DNA of 64,000 nucleotides from Cymbomonas tetramitiformis (lineage: Eukaryota; Chlorophyta; Pyramimonadophyceae; Pyramimonadales; Pyramimonadaceae), in NCBI GenBank assembly GCA_001247695.2, contig LGRX02035465.1, forward strand, positions 1 to 64,000, given 5' to 3'. The notes beneath the pieces were generated by a model. The model did not search any database. It had not been told where the DNA came from and saw nothing but the letters and a program-made list of their open reading frames with translations. How positions within the stretch are numbered: position 1 is the stretch's first letter; each line of letters begins with the position of its first letter. Positions 22,037 through 31,848 of the stretch are shown here, piece by piece. The translations under genes and the position numbers were made by a program.

Positions 22037-23009
22037 AAGGGATGCTGAGTACGAGAGGAGACTGGCGGCAGCAATTCAGCAGGCAAATGGAGATCGTGAC
22101 ACCGACCTGACTAGGCTTGGGCAGGCGATGACAGGGGCGGCGGCAGTTGAACAGGCAGCCCCCAGGGCAATTCACTTTAGTGAAGATGCGACGAAAGCGG
22201 CTGCAGGAAAAAGGAAACCAATGGCACTTAAGAAGGTGTTTCGTAAAAAGGCGAAAACGAAGAAGACGGCGGCGGCTGTAGAGGCAATTGAACTGGCAGA
22301 GGATGACACCACTGGCGCAGAGGACACTTCTGGAGAGAGCAGCCAGAGTGAGGACAGGAGATCCAGGCAAAGGGCAAAACGAGAAAAGGCTAAGAAACTG
22401 GCTAAAGAAATGAAGACTTACAGTGGAGGACAGGCGGGCGGATCAGCGACCAGCCCGGGACCGAAACTTCAGCCAGACACCTCAGACTTTGCAGCCTTTA
22501 GGGAGTTGATGCGTGAGCAGTCAGAGCAGATGCAGGCGACGTTCCAGCAGCAGATGACAGCTCTTCAACAGCAGCAGCCCCCAGTGGTGGGTAGCACACC
22601 TCAACCAGTCTCGCAGACACCAGCTTTTACAGCCGCAGCACCAGGAGCACCAGCAGCAGCCGCCGGAAGTATCGGTGCCTGGCACACACTAATGGGGGGG
22701 AGACCAACCGCGCCGACAAACCCAATGACGACAGCCAGTGGAGCTCTTCCTCGTACACCGAGAGCGACCCCACGGCCTCAGATGGCACCTCCAGCACCAC
22801 CTGCGCAGAACGCCAAGCCTGCAACGATCACGCCGAAGGAAATGTCGGCCACGTTTCGCCTGAAAGCAGCAGTCAACAATCTCAGGCTGGTGGCAGTCCA
22901 GTACCAACTCGCAGTGCCAAAGGAGTGTATGGAAATGAGCAAGGTGGACCTGCTGGTGCTGACAGCAAAGGCACACAACAATGGACTCCTAGACCTCCGC
23001 GCTTTATAG
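22029..23009 (+). CDS. Gag-like ORF 2, basic and Ala/Gln-rich
   Basis: This frame opens at the frameshift site (no ATG is needed if shifted; the first ATG is 22128). It has Lys-rich segments (KKVFRKKAKTKKTA; RRSRQRAKREKAKKLAKE) suited to nucleic-acid binding, a Gln-rich helix (MREQSEQMQATFQQQMTALQQQ), an Ala/Pro-rich linker, and a C-terminal globular-looking ~60 residues ending in KVDLLVLTAKAHNNGLLDLRAL. No zinc knuckle is present. It lies between ORF 1 and the polymerase ORF. Confidence 0.55.
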   Translation, partial: LNKRDAEYERRLAAAIQQANGDRDTDLTRLGQAMTGAAAVEQAAPRAIHFSEDATKAAAGKRKPMALKKVFRKKAKTKKTAAAVEAIELAEDDTTGAEDTSGESSQSEDRRSRQRAKREKAKKLAKEMKTYSGGQAGGSATSPGPKLQPDTSDFAAFRELMREQSEQMQATFQQQMTALQQQQPPVVGSTPQPVSQTPAFTAAAPGAPAAAAGSIGAWHTLMGGRPTAPTNPMTTASGALPRTPRATPRPQMAPPAPPAQNAKPATITPKEMSATFRLKAAVNNLRLVAVQYQLAVPKECMEMSKVDLLVLTAKAHNNGLLDLRAL

Positions 23010-23042
23010 CGGGGAGGCACCCAGCGACAACGATTCTTCAAA

Positions 23043-23369
23043 GTGAGATGCCTGGTCTTGCTTATTTCTAAAGTGATTGAAGAGGTTGTCGCTGGGATTC
23101 CAGGTGGGAAATATGAGGTGGAGGATGCGGTGCTGCTTTCGATGTTTGGGTCTCTGGTATTTTTGTTGTGGACAGGGATGAGGCCGAGATGGTGGTTAAA
23201 AAAGTACGTACCGTGGTGGAACGAGTTGAGGCCCACGGAGCTGAGGAGGTGGTTCGCTGGTGAGGCCAATTTTGGGACCTATGTACTGGCCTCCCCGTGG
23301 ACCAAGAGGAGCTATGTTGGTAAGTTCTGGACATACAGGGCCGGTGGTGAGACTGACAAAACATTTTAG
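23043..23369 (+). CDS. Small putative membrane protein within the retroelement
   Basis: A 108-aa frame from ATG 23043. Residues ~30-46 (AVLLSMFGSLVFLLWTG) form a plausible membrane helix followed by a Trp/Lys/Arg-rich juxtamembrane stretch (RPRWWLKKYVPWW). It overlaps the start of the RT ORF by about 90-110 bp in another frame. It may be a separate product or an N-terminal piece joined to the RT by frameshift. No homologue recognised. Confidence 0.4.
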   Translation: MRCLVLLISKVIEEVVAGIPGGKYEVEDAVLLSMFGSLVFLLWTGMRPRWWLKKYVPWWNELRPTELRRWFAGEANFGTYVLASPWTKRSYVGKFWTYRAGGETDKTF

Positions 23370-26300
23370 TACGACACTGGACGTTACAGCAAAGGGGGGG
23401 AGACGGCTGTATGGGTTTCTGAGATCGAAGGGGCTGCACTCGTTTTTTATGATTCCTTTGCGCCTGTATTCGTCAAAGGGTGACTGCGACGCGGACGAGA
23501 AGGTTATTATTAAACAGACGCAGCGACCTAGCTGTTCGCTCAACACGGTGGGGGTTCGCTGGAGGCGGAAGACAACGGGTTACCGCAGGAGACACAAGTC
23601 GCAGGCACAGCAACGAAGGAAGTACGGGGGACGTAGAAGCCGAAGAAACATGCACGAGAGAGCTGACGGGGCTCGAGAACCATCGAGGACGTACGGGCAC
23701 GTATCGACCGCGGGCTATAACGGAGGGGGCCTGGACAGAGCACTGAGGCGACTGACGAAGAACTCAGACTTCGTTAGCGGGCAGTGGGACGTTGAGTTTA
23801 TTTCTGGTGACTGGAACTACACTAACTGGCCTTCTATTAAACTGCGCTATGGCAGCTCACGAGTACACCTATCCAGCGCGACGAGAGATCTACGAGGTAC
23901 TCTGCGAGAGCTTTTCCCGATTCTCCAGAGGGAGAATGCCAGACTACGCTTCTCGTCGATCGAAGTTACAGACAATGACAGGTGGGCCCGAAAGCAGTTA
24001 AAAAGTTTGGTGCGTACTCCTTGGCAATGGAAGACGATCCCAAAGCTCCCGCTTGACAGAATCTTACGCTTGTGGCAGGCGGCGCCGAGGGTGACTCGTG
24101 AGAAAGAGCTGCTGAGGTTTCGGGCTGCTTTTGTGGCACTTGCCAAGAAGAAGCATGATTTTATTATCCGCGCTACGTATGTTTGTAGAGTTCAGATGCC
24201 TGAGGCCGTTTCGACGATCGCTGTCCGTGATTTTCTTTATGAGTGTATCTGCCAGAAATTCTCAGCAGGGACAACGAGACGTTTTGTGAGCAGCAGAACA
24301 CGCGTCGTGAGGACTGCAAAGCCGAAGCTACTTGACTGTTTTAAAAATCTTCGCTCAGTGACACAGTGTTTTGTCGAACCAGAGTGCACGTGTGACAGGA
24401 GAGATCCAGAGCTACCTCGCAGGAATGGTCACGTCTGCTTCAGGACTACAGAGCTTACTGGTAAATTTGCCCTGCTGAACCGCAGCCTAAAAGACACCCC
24501 GACAGGGGGATCCGGGTCGAGCGACCAGCTTCTGGCAAGTACGTCCGATTTTCTCTCACAGTTCAACAGATTTTGTTTAGTCTCTGACAATGCTTTCAGA
24601 CAACTGTTCCCTTTTAAATGCATAGTAGAAGAGCAACTGCTGACACTGGTGATTAACGTGGTGGACAAAAATGTTTTCTTAGCAGTGTGCGCTCGGACTG
24701 GACTTGCTGTGCAAATAAAATGGAACCGCTTTATTGTTTTAATTAAGAGGCTGGACGCGTTCTCTACGTCCCGTGGTTTGAAAAATGATGTGCTCTCCCT
24801 GCTTCACACTTTGGCTGGTAGACTTTTCGCTTGGTCTCGACTTATCACCAGAGACTACTGGATCACCCCCTATTCAAAGCAAGATGCGCTGCGCTTCTGT
24901 TTTTCACTCAACTTTGAGCTCTTTGCGTCACCCCTTGATTTTAACCTTGACAGCAGTGTGTTCTTTACCCCGTACGCTGAGGACGTGGCTTTTGGGGCAA
25001 TTGAGAACGGGTATAGCTGGCCGTGGCACTTCTGCGCTCTAGGAAACCCGATCTACACGATGGACCATATCCGACGGTCGATTTTACACGCGATCTACTC
25101 AGCCAAGACGTCTAGAAAACCGGTGCGAGTGGTCCTTGTTGTGCCGTACTGGGACAAGTGGGATGAGACTGACGGGGTTGAACTGATCTGCTTACTTAAA
25201 AAGAAGAAGTTCTTTTTCTTGGCCCCACAGAGTGCCCTGGGCTTCAAAGACCGATCGACGGGGGCACAGTTTGAAGTGAGTCTCCTTTTGATTCAGAACC
25301 GAGCAGCTGCGATCACCAAACCGGTGACCCAGCAGGGACTCGCACGGGTGGTGAGGGCTTTCGGGGGCTCAGCAGACGACAGAGGAGTGATGTATTCAGC
25401 AGGCTGGGGAGTTGGATTTTCTTGGCAACTGGCAGGTGAAATCAGACAGTGGGTTAAATCCTTGTGGCAGGAAAGGCGCTCACTGGCTCGCTTCGTAGAA
25501 CTGATGAAAGGAGATGTGACCGCGGGCCTTCTTCTCCAGAAACTGGGAGGGAAACTTCTCGGGATGGTCGAAAAGGCAGCAGAGGCTGAGATGCTGGCAG
25601 CAGGAGCCGGAGGGGCTATCAGACCTCTGTCGGAGTACCAGGCCGTGATGAGGGAACTGGAGGGGCTGGCTCGGGGAGTGCTTGACAGGAACGTGGCAGT
25701 AGGCTTTGGCGTGTGTGGAAAGATCTATAAGGAGTGGCTGGAGAATGAACGGGACGGTGGGAACTACACACCTGTGACTCAGGAGGAGGCGGCAGTGGTA
25801 CAACTGATGAGGACCAAGTATGAGGCGGCGGGTCTGAAAAACGTGGCACGGTTTGACCTGGGAGGACACTTTGGAAATCTGTATTTGATCCTGAAACACA
25901 AAGATGCAGGCCTTTGGGAAAAGCGGAGACCAGTGGTTCCGGGGTTCGCGTCACCGGACAGAGTGTTCCAGAATCGGCTGGGGCGTATCCTGTGCTTCTT
26001 GATTGAGGGCACAGCGGGACACTTCAACGTTGCTGCAACACAGGAGATCGTGGGACAACTGAGCAAGTTTGATGGAGGCCTGAAAAGGGGAGACGTGGTT
26101 ATGGCTGCAGGGTTCGACGTGAAAGAGATGTATGTGAGGCTGAAACACCCACAGATTATGGCAGCAGTCGTGGCGGTGACGGCAGAGGCGATGGGTGACA
26201 AAGTGGCAGTTTCGGTGAACACTCGGGGGCGTAAAGGAGTGAAGTGGTATGAGCCTGGCACACCAAGGAACGTGGCTGTGAGATTCTCCAGACAGCAGAT

Positions 26301-27009
26301 CCTGGCGGGGGTTAACCTGATTCTTGAGAATGGCTTTCTCAGAGTGGCGGGCACACTGGTTAGACAAACCTGTGGGATTGGGATCGGCGGCGGGGCGAGC
26401 CCAGGACTGGCACAGTGTGCGTGTGTGTATGGTGAGATGCAATGGACAAGGTCGCTGGGAGCTGATCGCAGGCTAACGGGCACCACAATGACAGGGATTC
26501 GGCTGATGGACGACTGTGCTCTTCTGATCGCAGGCTCGGAGGAGCAAGTAGAGGCGATGAGTGAGGTGTTCCGAGGGTACCTTTATGACTGCTACCCAGA
26601 CGGAATGACAGTTGAACAAACCTCTGAGGGCCTGGAGTGGCTGTTTTGTGGAATGAGACTCAAAGTGACGGGCGGGGGAGCAATGGCAAAGATGACAATG
26701 AAGAACGTTGAGGCGGGAGTGAGGACAGGGGAACAACTCCAGTTCTTCCCAATGGTCTCTTTCTGGTCCGATTGTGGCAAAGTCCAGAAGATGGCCGGAG
26801 GGCTGAACACCCTTCACCGGATCGAGAGACACTGCTCCTCTGACCTTCTGAAAGCGGCTGCAGTGATTGACTTTCTGAGAGAACTGAAGTGGCAGGGCTA
26901 CCCGAGAGGCTGGCTCAGTGATTCCCTGGAAAGGATGGTGGCGAGGGCACCCTTCGGCTTCTGGAACAGGCTGCTGAGGAACCTGGAGAGGCTGGGGTGT
27001 AGGCTCTGA
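23281..27009 (+). CDS. Divergent reverse transcriptase, 1242 aa, with methyltransferase-like region
   Basis: ATG 23281 is the first ATG; the frame is open from 23260. RT core: motif A AAGFDVKEMYVRL (Asp ~946), motif B QTCGIGIGGGASPGLA followed by a Glu a few residues on (~1029-1050), and motif C IRLMDDCALLI (Asp-Asp ~1077-1078). This A/B/C spacing with G-x-GG-x-SP resembles Penelope-like and related RTs more than Copia/Gypsy (LPFG) or LINE (PQGS) types. Residues ~588-640 (GNPIYTMDHI..SILHAIYS...VRVVLVVPYWDKW) resemble the NPP-type region of adenine methyltransferase modules found in some eukaryotic retroelements, with NPIY in place of NPPY. This is a tentative call. The N-terminal ~450 residues have a Cys/His cluster (CFVEPECTCD...HVCF) and no known domain. 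Neither RNase H nor endonuclease is visible. The frame is intact, suggesting recent activity. Confidence 0.7.
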   Translation: MYWPPRGPRGAMLVSSGHTGPVVRLTKHFSTTLDVTAKGGRRLYGFLRSKGLHSFFMIPLRLYSSKGDCDADEKVIIKQTQRPSCSLNTVGVRWRRKTTGYRRRHKSQAQQRRKYGGRRSRRNMHERADGAREPSRTYGHVSTAGYNGGGLDRALRRLTKNSDFVSGQWDVEFISGDWNYTNWPSIKLRYGSSRVHLSSATRDLRGTLRELFPILQRENARLRFSSIEVTDNDRWARKQLKSLVRTPWQWKTIPKLPLDRILRLWQAAPRVTREKELLRFRAAFVALAKKKHDFIIRATYVCRVQMPEAVSTIAVRDFLYECICQKFSAGTTRRFVSSRTRVVRTAKPKLLDCFKNLRSVTQCFVEPECTCDRRDPELPRRNGHVCFRTTELTGKFALLNRSLKDTPTGGSGSSDQLLASTSDFLSQFNRFCLVSDNAFRQLFPFKCIVEEQLLTLVINVVDKNVFLAVCARTGLAVQIKWNRFIVLIKRLDAFSTSRGLKNDVLSLLHTLAGRLFAWSRLITRDYWITPYSKQDALRFCFSLNFELFASPLDFNLDSSVFFTPYAEDVAFGAIENGYSWPWHFCALGNPIYTMDHIRRSILHAIYSAKTSRKPVRVVLVVPYWDKWDETDGVELICLLKKKKFFFLAPQSALGFKDRSTGAQFEVSLLLIQNRAAAITKPVTQQGLARVVRAFGGSADDRGVMYSAGWGVGFSWQLAGEIRQWVKSLWQERRSLARFVELMKGDVTAGLLLQKLGGKLLGMVEKAAEAEMLAAGAGGAIRPLSEYQAVMRELEGLARGVLDRNVAVGFGVCGKIYKEWLENERDGGNYTPVTQEEAAVVQLMRTKYEAAGLKNVARFDLGGHFGNLYLILKHKDAGLWEKRRPVVPGFASPDRVFQNRLGRILCFLIEGTAGHFNVAATQEIVGQLSKFDGGLKRGDVVMAAGFDVKEMYVRLKHPQIMAAVVAVTAEAMGDKVAVSVNTRGRKGVKWYEPGTPRNVAVRFSRQQILAGVNLILENGFLRVAGTLVRQTCGIGIGGGASPGLAQCACVYGEMQWTRSLGADRRLTGTTMTGIRLMDDCALLIAGSEEQVEAMSEVFRGYLYDCYPDGMTVEQTSEGLEWLFCGMRLKVTGGGAMAKMTMKNVEAGVRTGEQLQFFPMVSFWSDCGKVQKMAGGLNTLHRIERHCSSDLLKAAAVIDFLRELKWQGYPRGWLSDSLERMVARAPFGFWNRLLRNLERLGCRL

Positions 27010-27246
27010 AAATGGTATGGTTTGATTTGTGGGGCAGACTGCTGGGTGGACAGTGGCGTGGTTGAGCTGGGAAAAGAGGGGGGCTCGATCGGGTCTGCAT
27101 AGGAGGGGCCTTCGGGCCGGGGCACTGGGGAGGTGACCTAGTGCTGGAGAAGTGTTGAGTATGAGTTTCCAGTCTACGATTATGATGGCCACTTGGCCTG
27201 ACACACATAGATTGGTCTTGCCCACTTGGGCCGTGTCTTATTTCTT

Positions 27247-27893
27247 CTCTGAGTTTTTGAATTTTCAAGTTTTCTGGAGACCGTGGTAACGTGTATTACG
27301 TGTAGCGTATGAACTTTTCAGACATTATTACGTGAGACTCACCTGGCACTTTGTGTACTGCTTTTTGACCCGTCTTTTTCAACTTATGCAACGGGGAAGA
27401 TTATTATTACGTGTAGCGTCAGAACTTTTCAGGCATTATTACGTGAGACAGACTCTGGCTGGGACATTGAAACTGCATTCCCTGCATGACTTATTTCACA
27501 GACCAGAAGACAGTTTTTCATACATATTTACCATGGGACGGGAGCACCTGAAAACAGTTTGGGAAGTGCACATGACAACTATATAGTCAACACAGACATT
27601 AGAGTGTTTCAGACTCCGAGGAAAGCCTGCTGACGAGACCTTTGGCAAGGTTGAAAAGCTTATAGGTAGCCACTACGGGAGCTCCGGTAACTATTTTATC
27701 GTGACAGTTTTATAAATATTCTTACATATCTGAGTATACAGCGACAGTACAGAAAGACAAAAGCACCCTGCCTGTTCTGACTATACTGTGTTTGCCCTAA
27801 CCTATACTTATAGGCCGTATGTATACAGACCGCTGGCACACAAAATATTATCGTGACCTCAACAACCGAGACAGTTTTAATTATTTTAGAACT
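27247..27893 (+). repeat. Right direct terminal repeat of the RT element
   Basis: Partner of 20686-21335, over 95% identical by eye. The junction on the right is TTTTAGAACTCCGTCGATCAG, where the interrupted gene resumes. High identity of the two repeats suggests recent insertion. Confidence 0.9.
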
Positions 27894-28920
27894 CCGTCGA
27901 TCAGCAGCCAGCAACTCACTCCGTCGATCAACAACCTGCTTCAGCACATGAATTTCGACAACCTCAGCAACGGAAGCGGACTCGCGTCACCGCCGATGAG
28001 CTACAGTACCCCACGGGTAAAAAGGCTCGCAGGACCCGAAGTGATAAAGGCAAGTCTAAGAAGGGATCAGTTGGCAAACGGTCAAACCAATGGAGAACTC
28101 AACAAGCGCGGAAGGTATTGAAACCTTGTGTCGAACAAGCCGGACGGTATTTCGCTGCTGGGGAAGCTGGGAAAACGACAGCTCTGACCGCCGCTTTGGG
28201 TAGACGTTCAGGTCCCGCGAGTGTTGTCAAAAGGTCCGAAGACATCAACACACCCCATATGCAGGGTAGCTTCAAGAGGAAGGCAGAACAAGCATTCAAG
28301 CAGGAAATAAATGATCCGGACTTGTGGGACCACGCGTACATCAAAGGCAACTTGACGATGGCTCAAGGAATAAAGTTCGGACGGATCATCTTCAGAGGGA
28401 AACGCGGGTATCAACCTTGTGACAACAGGATTGTTCACTCGAAGAAAACACAAAATGAAGTGATCGACAAACTACTACCTCTCACAGAGACAAAAGGCGG
28501 TGGAGGCCATGAAGTAGACATCCACACTTTCTTCTCCTTGGCTCTCCCTACATACTACCACCGGTTGAAGGGTCGACTTCATCCAAGTGGGGAACTTACG
28601 AACGAGCAAGAGGCGGAGATCCTTTCAGCCATCACAGAGTGGAACCTCTCTTTCGATGCTCGCACCAGGTTAGTTCACACCTGCGTGCACACCGCTCATA
28701 CATTAGCTATTGTATATTTTTAATTGCATACTAATTATTCATTATGGCTTCTTGTGACAGTCGAAGCAAGAAGGCAGCTTACACATCATTCGTGGTCAGC
28801 CCCAAGATAGCAGGCCTAGAAGATGAATGGCAATCTCCACATGACGACTACCCAAATTCATGGTCCTACCACAAGGACCAATGGGCAATTGCGGTTTCGA
28901 TCACTAAATCGACTATTTGA
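27890..28920 (+). pseudogene. 3' part of the split HSVDQ-repeat gene, two exons
   Basis: The frame runs unbroken from codon 27890 (NSVDQQPAT HSVDQQPA) through a basic tract (QRKRTRVTADE; GKKARRTRSDKGKSKKG) and a globular region (28118-28667: YFAAGEAGKTTALTAALGR, INDPDLWDHAYIKGNLT, HTFFSLALPTYYHRLKGR). A GT donor at 28668 and AG acceptor at 28758 join in phase to exon 28759-28920 with stop TGA. The last ~25 codons come from the repeat unit that starts at 28845 (GGTCCTACCACAAGGACC read as SYHKDQ). Function unknown. The basic region suggests DNA binding. Separated from its 5' half by the retroelement. Confidence 0.6.
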
Positions 28921-30263
28921 GGCACAGGCAACATTTGCACATGATGTTTATGAGTTAAATGAATTTTATTTCTTGTAGCGGCGGCCCCCATAAGACTTTA
29001 GGTGTGTGGTTGAACGACACGCTTTAGGGGTGCAATTTCACCAAAAGCTTGAAGAAAATGGTGGTCCTACCACAAGGACCACCGTTATTTTGAGTATTAG
29101 GAGCCACATGGGGGGCTCGCGGTGATGCTCATGGTTATACATCTTGAGTTTATGACCAAATAAGATAACTGAATCGGTCACTTCGCACCCTCATCATCAT
29201 TTCCGCTCTATTTCAGCATGGCGCATGTTCAACACAATGCAAATTCCGAATTTAGTGAATTTCGGACTTTATAAATTGGCATTCATCCATTCTAAAATGT
29301 ACACGCCAGTCGAAAAATAAGATATTTGGATGATGTTAGACTTTCAGAAATTCGCAATACATACTGTATATCAAGGTATGGCTTACGCGAGGTCGACTTT
29401 ACACAAAACTTCGGAAAATGTTTTTATTCGATAAACATGTCGCTTAAATCAATCTAAACATATTGCGCGCTCTGGGTATACAATTGACCCAGGCATTGAA
29501 AAGTTATGGCCGATACCGCTCGGTTACCTCCCATACTTAACCATACTTAAGAGCACACTTCAATCGCATTTATCTCACGATCTAGAAAATCGGAAGTTTT
29601 GTGTAAAGTCGACCTCGCGTAAGCCATACCTTGATATACTTGAAGATTTAATGTGCTGCACACACCAACCTTGCGATATATGCCTTCTTGGCGACTACCC
29701 AAATATTCATGGTCCTACCACAAGGACCAATGGGCAATTGCGGTTCCGATCACTAAATCGACTATTTGAGGCACAGCCAACATTTGCACATGATATTTAT
29801 GAGTTGAATGAATTTTATTTCTGATAGCGGCGGCCCCCATAAGACTTTAGGTGTGTGGTTGAACGACACGCTTTAGGGGTGCAATTTCACCAAAAGCTTG
29901 AAGAAAATGGTGGTCCTACCACAAGGACAACCGTTATTTTGAGTATTAGGAGTCACATGGGGGGCTCACGGTGATGCTCATGGTTATACATCTTGAGTTT
30001 ATGACCAAATAAGATAACTGAATCGGTTACTTCGCGCCCTCATCATCATTTCCGCTCTATTTCAGCATGGCGCATGTTCAACACAATGCAAATTCCGAAT
30101 TTAGCGAATTTCGGACTTTAGAAATTGGCATTCATCCATTCTAAAATGTACACGCCAGTCGAAAAATACGATATTTGGATGATGTTAGACTTTCAGAAAT
30201 TCGCAATACATATATACTTGAAGATTTAATGTGCCGCACACACCAACCTTGCGATATATGCCC
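28845..30263 (+). repeat. Tandem duplication of a ~575-bp unit
   Basis: Unit 1 runs 28845-29689 and includes the MITE at 29371-29634. Unit 2 runs 29692-30263. Both start CGACTACCCAAAT and carry GGTCCTACCACAAGGACC twice (28861, 29066; 29712, 29913). Both end ACCTTGCGATATATGCC. Unit 2 is the empty-site form for the MITE, so the MITE entered after duplication. Confidence 0.9.
29371..29634 (-). mobile_element. 264-bp MITE, copy 2 (inverted)
   Basis: Same 42-bp termini and length as copy 1 at 19453, with the interior in reverse orientation. Flanked by TATA/TA on both sides (29367-29370 and 29635-29638). Unit 2 of the surrounding duplication preserves the pre-insertion site near 30205. Confidence 0.92.
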
Positions 30264-31276
30264 TCTAGCAAGCAATTATGATGGCTGGCTGGTCAGCTCG
30301 CGTGACCACTGTTTTAGGGGGAAACCAACGAGCCAATATATTAGAGGGGAAGCCAACGAGCCAACGAGCCAATATATGCATTCCAACCGGGCCTACCGCC
30401 CAAATATGATTGGGACATATGTATAGGTTCAATTTGATGGTATCCGCGCAGGTGTAGTGTTGATATATGATTGGTAAAAAATTATTGAAGACGAGTCACT
30501 AATTTGCCACATTTTGAATGTTCCAAAAAATCCGTTTTGAAAAGTTTGAGTGTAGAGGTTTGAAATGCGTCCGTCATGGATATATGGGATGGATATAGGC
30601 CAAACCAGCGTTCAAATAAATTGATTTGGGCCCATATATACCACCTTTCATTGGATAGACACCACAAATTACGGGAGATGGCCAATCAAATTATCGGAAC
30701 AATGGTCCTCGTGGTAGGACCAAATCGTCGATTTAGTCCTACCACAAGGACTGCGGGGCAGTAGCCATTCTAGCAAGCAATTATGATGGCTGGCTGGTCA
30801 GCTCGCGTGACCACTGTTTTAGGGGGGAAACCAACGAGCCAATATATTAGAGGGGAAGCCAACGAGCCAACGAGCCAACATATGCATTCCAACCGGGCCT
30901 ACTGCCCAAATATGATTGGGACATATGTATAGGTTCAATTTGATGGTATCCGCGCAGGTGTAGTGTTGATATATGATTGGTAAAAAATTATTGAAGACGA
31001 GTCACTAATTTGCCACATTTTGAATGTTCCAAAAAATCCGTTTTGAAAAATTTGAGTGTAGAGGTTTGAAATGCGTTCGTCATGGATATATGGGATGGAT
31101 ATAATTATGCCAAACCAGCGTTCAAATAAATTAATATAGGACCTATATATACCACCTTTCATGGGATAGCGACCACAAATATCGGTAAGCGACCAATTAA
31201 ATTATTTGAAAAGCGGTCCTTGTGGAAGGACCAGATCCGGATCTGGTCCTCCCACAAGGACTGCGGGGCAGTAGCC
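30264..31276 (+). repeat. Tandem duplication of a ~505-bp unit ending in a hairpin
   Basis: Unit 3 (30264-30768) and unit 4 (30769-31276) both begin TCTAGCAAGCAATTATGATGG or close to it. Both end in a hairpin made of GGTCCT-(G/C)TGG-AGGACC and its reverse complement, followed by CTGCGGGGCAGTAGCC. The same hairpin plus GGGCAGTAGCC terminates the DNA transposon at 48113-49185, so this is a related family arranged head to tail. Short ORFs inside are by-products of the repeat. Confidence 0.8.
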
Positions 31277-31828
31277 ACACATAGTTGTTGGACTATACTC
31301 GAAATGGACGGCAAGGATAAAGCGGACAACCTATCTGGTAACTGTCGATATTTGTTCAAGCGGGTACAAGAACTCGAAGATGGCACTCCAATTTCAGTGA
31401 TGATCGGAGGAAAGGAGTATACGATGAAGATGAATTTAAACTACCCAGCAGACATGGCCTCTCACTGGGCCCAAAGGGCCCTCTTGCAAGCAGGAGGTAC
31501 CGGAAATAGGGCTGACGCTTTACCTTGCCATCGTTGCCTTTGCACATATGGGGAGCTTCACATTGTGTTTGACGTGTACAAAATTCAACGTGGAGACACC
31601 ATCAGATCGATTGCGGCCGCGCACGGAAGAGCTCCGGATTATCAACCCTGATACACCCACAGCAGAGGCCAAACTGAAAAACCTGCACACCAAGTCTCAG
31701 CAAAAGTTCACTCCGACAATAACCCGCCCATTGCCCTCGGATATAGTGCGAAGGTGACCCCGTTGATACACTTGTGATGATCATGCCATGGGGATGTAAG
31801 GTCAGTTGGTAAATCCACTGAGAAGTGT

Positions 31829-31848
31829 GACAATCGTATACGATTGTC
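31829..31848. promoter_or_regulatory. 20-bp palindrome GACAATCGTATACGATTGTC, copy 1
   Basis: A perfect palindrome, extended by one or two bases on each side, in the first intron of the methyltransferase-like gene. Identical or near-identical copies lie at 32930, 32988, 34669, 35859 and 36670. Its role is unknown: a dimeric-protein binding site or mobile-element end are options. Confidence 0.8.

Larger units (their letters stand above)
20686..27893 (+). mobile_element. Non-canonical LTR-like retroelement with divergent RT
   Basis: Direct terminal repeats of ~650 bp bound a 5.9-kb interior with gag-like ORFs (21479-22036, 22029-23009), a small membrane ORF (23043-23369) and a long RT ORF (23281-27009). 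It lies inside a gene whose frame continues on both sides. No clear target-site duplication is visible: removing 20689-27890 almost restores the HSVDQ repeat. No integrase, tyrosine recombinase, RNase H or GIY-YIG motif was seen, so it does not fit standard Copia, Gypsy or DIRS structure. The RT motifs look closest to Penelope-type ones (inference). Confidence 0.75.

Noticed and set aside
26473..27225. 250-aa minus-strand ORF over the RT gene
   Set aside because: It mirrors the RT reading frame and has no independent features; the plus strand carries the RT motifs.
30700..31276. Helitron 3' end (hairpin followed by CTRR)
   Set aside because: A hairpin is present, but the shared terminus is GGGCAGTAGCC, without a consistent CTRR end. 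The related element at 48113 has inverted ends and a 5-bp duplication.
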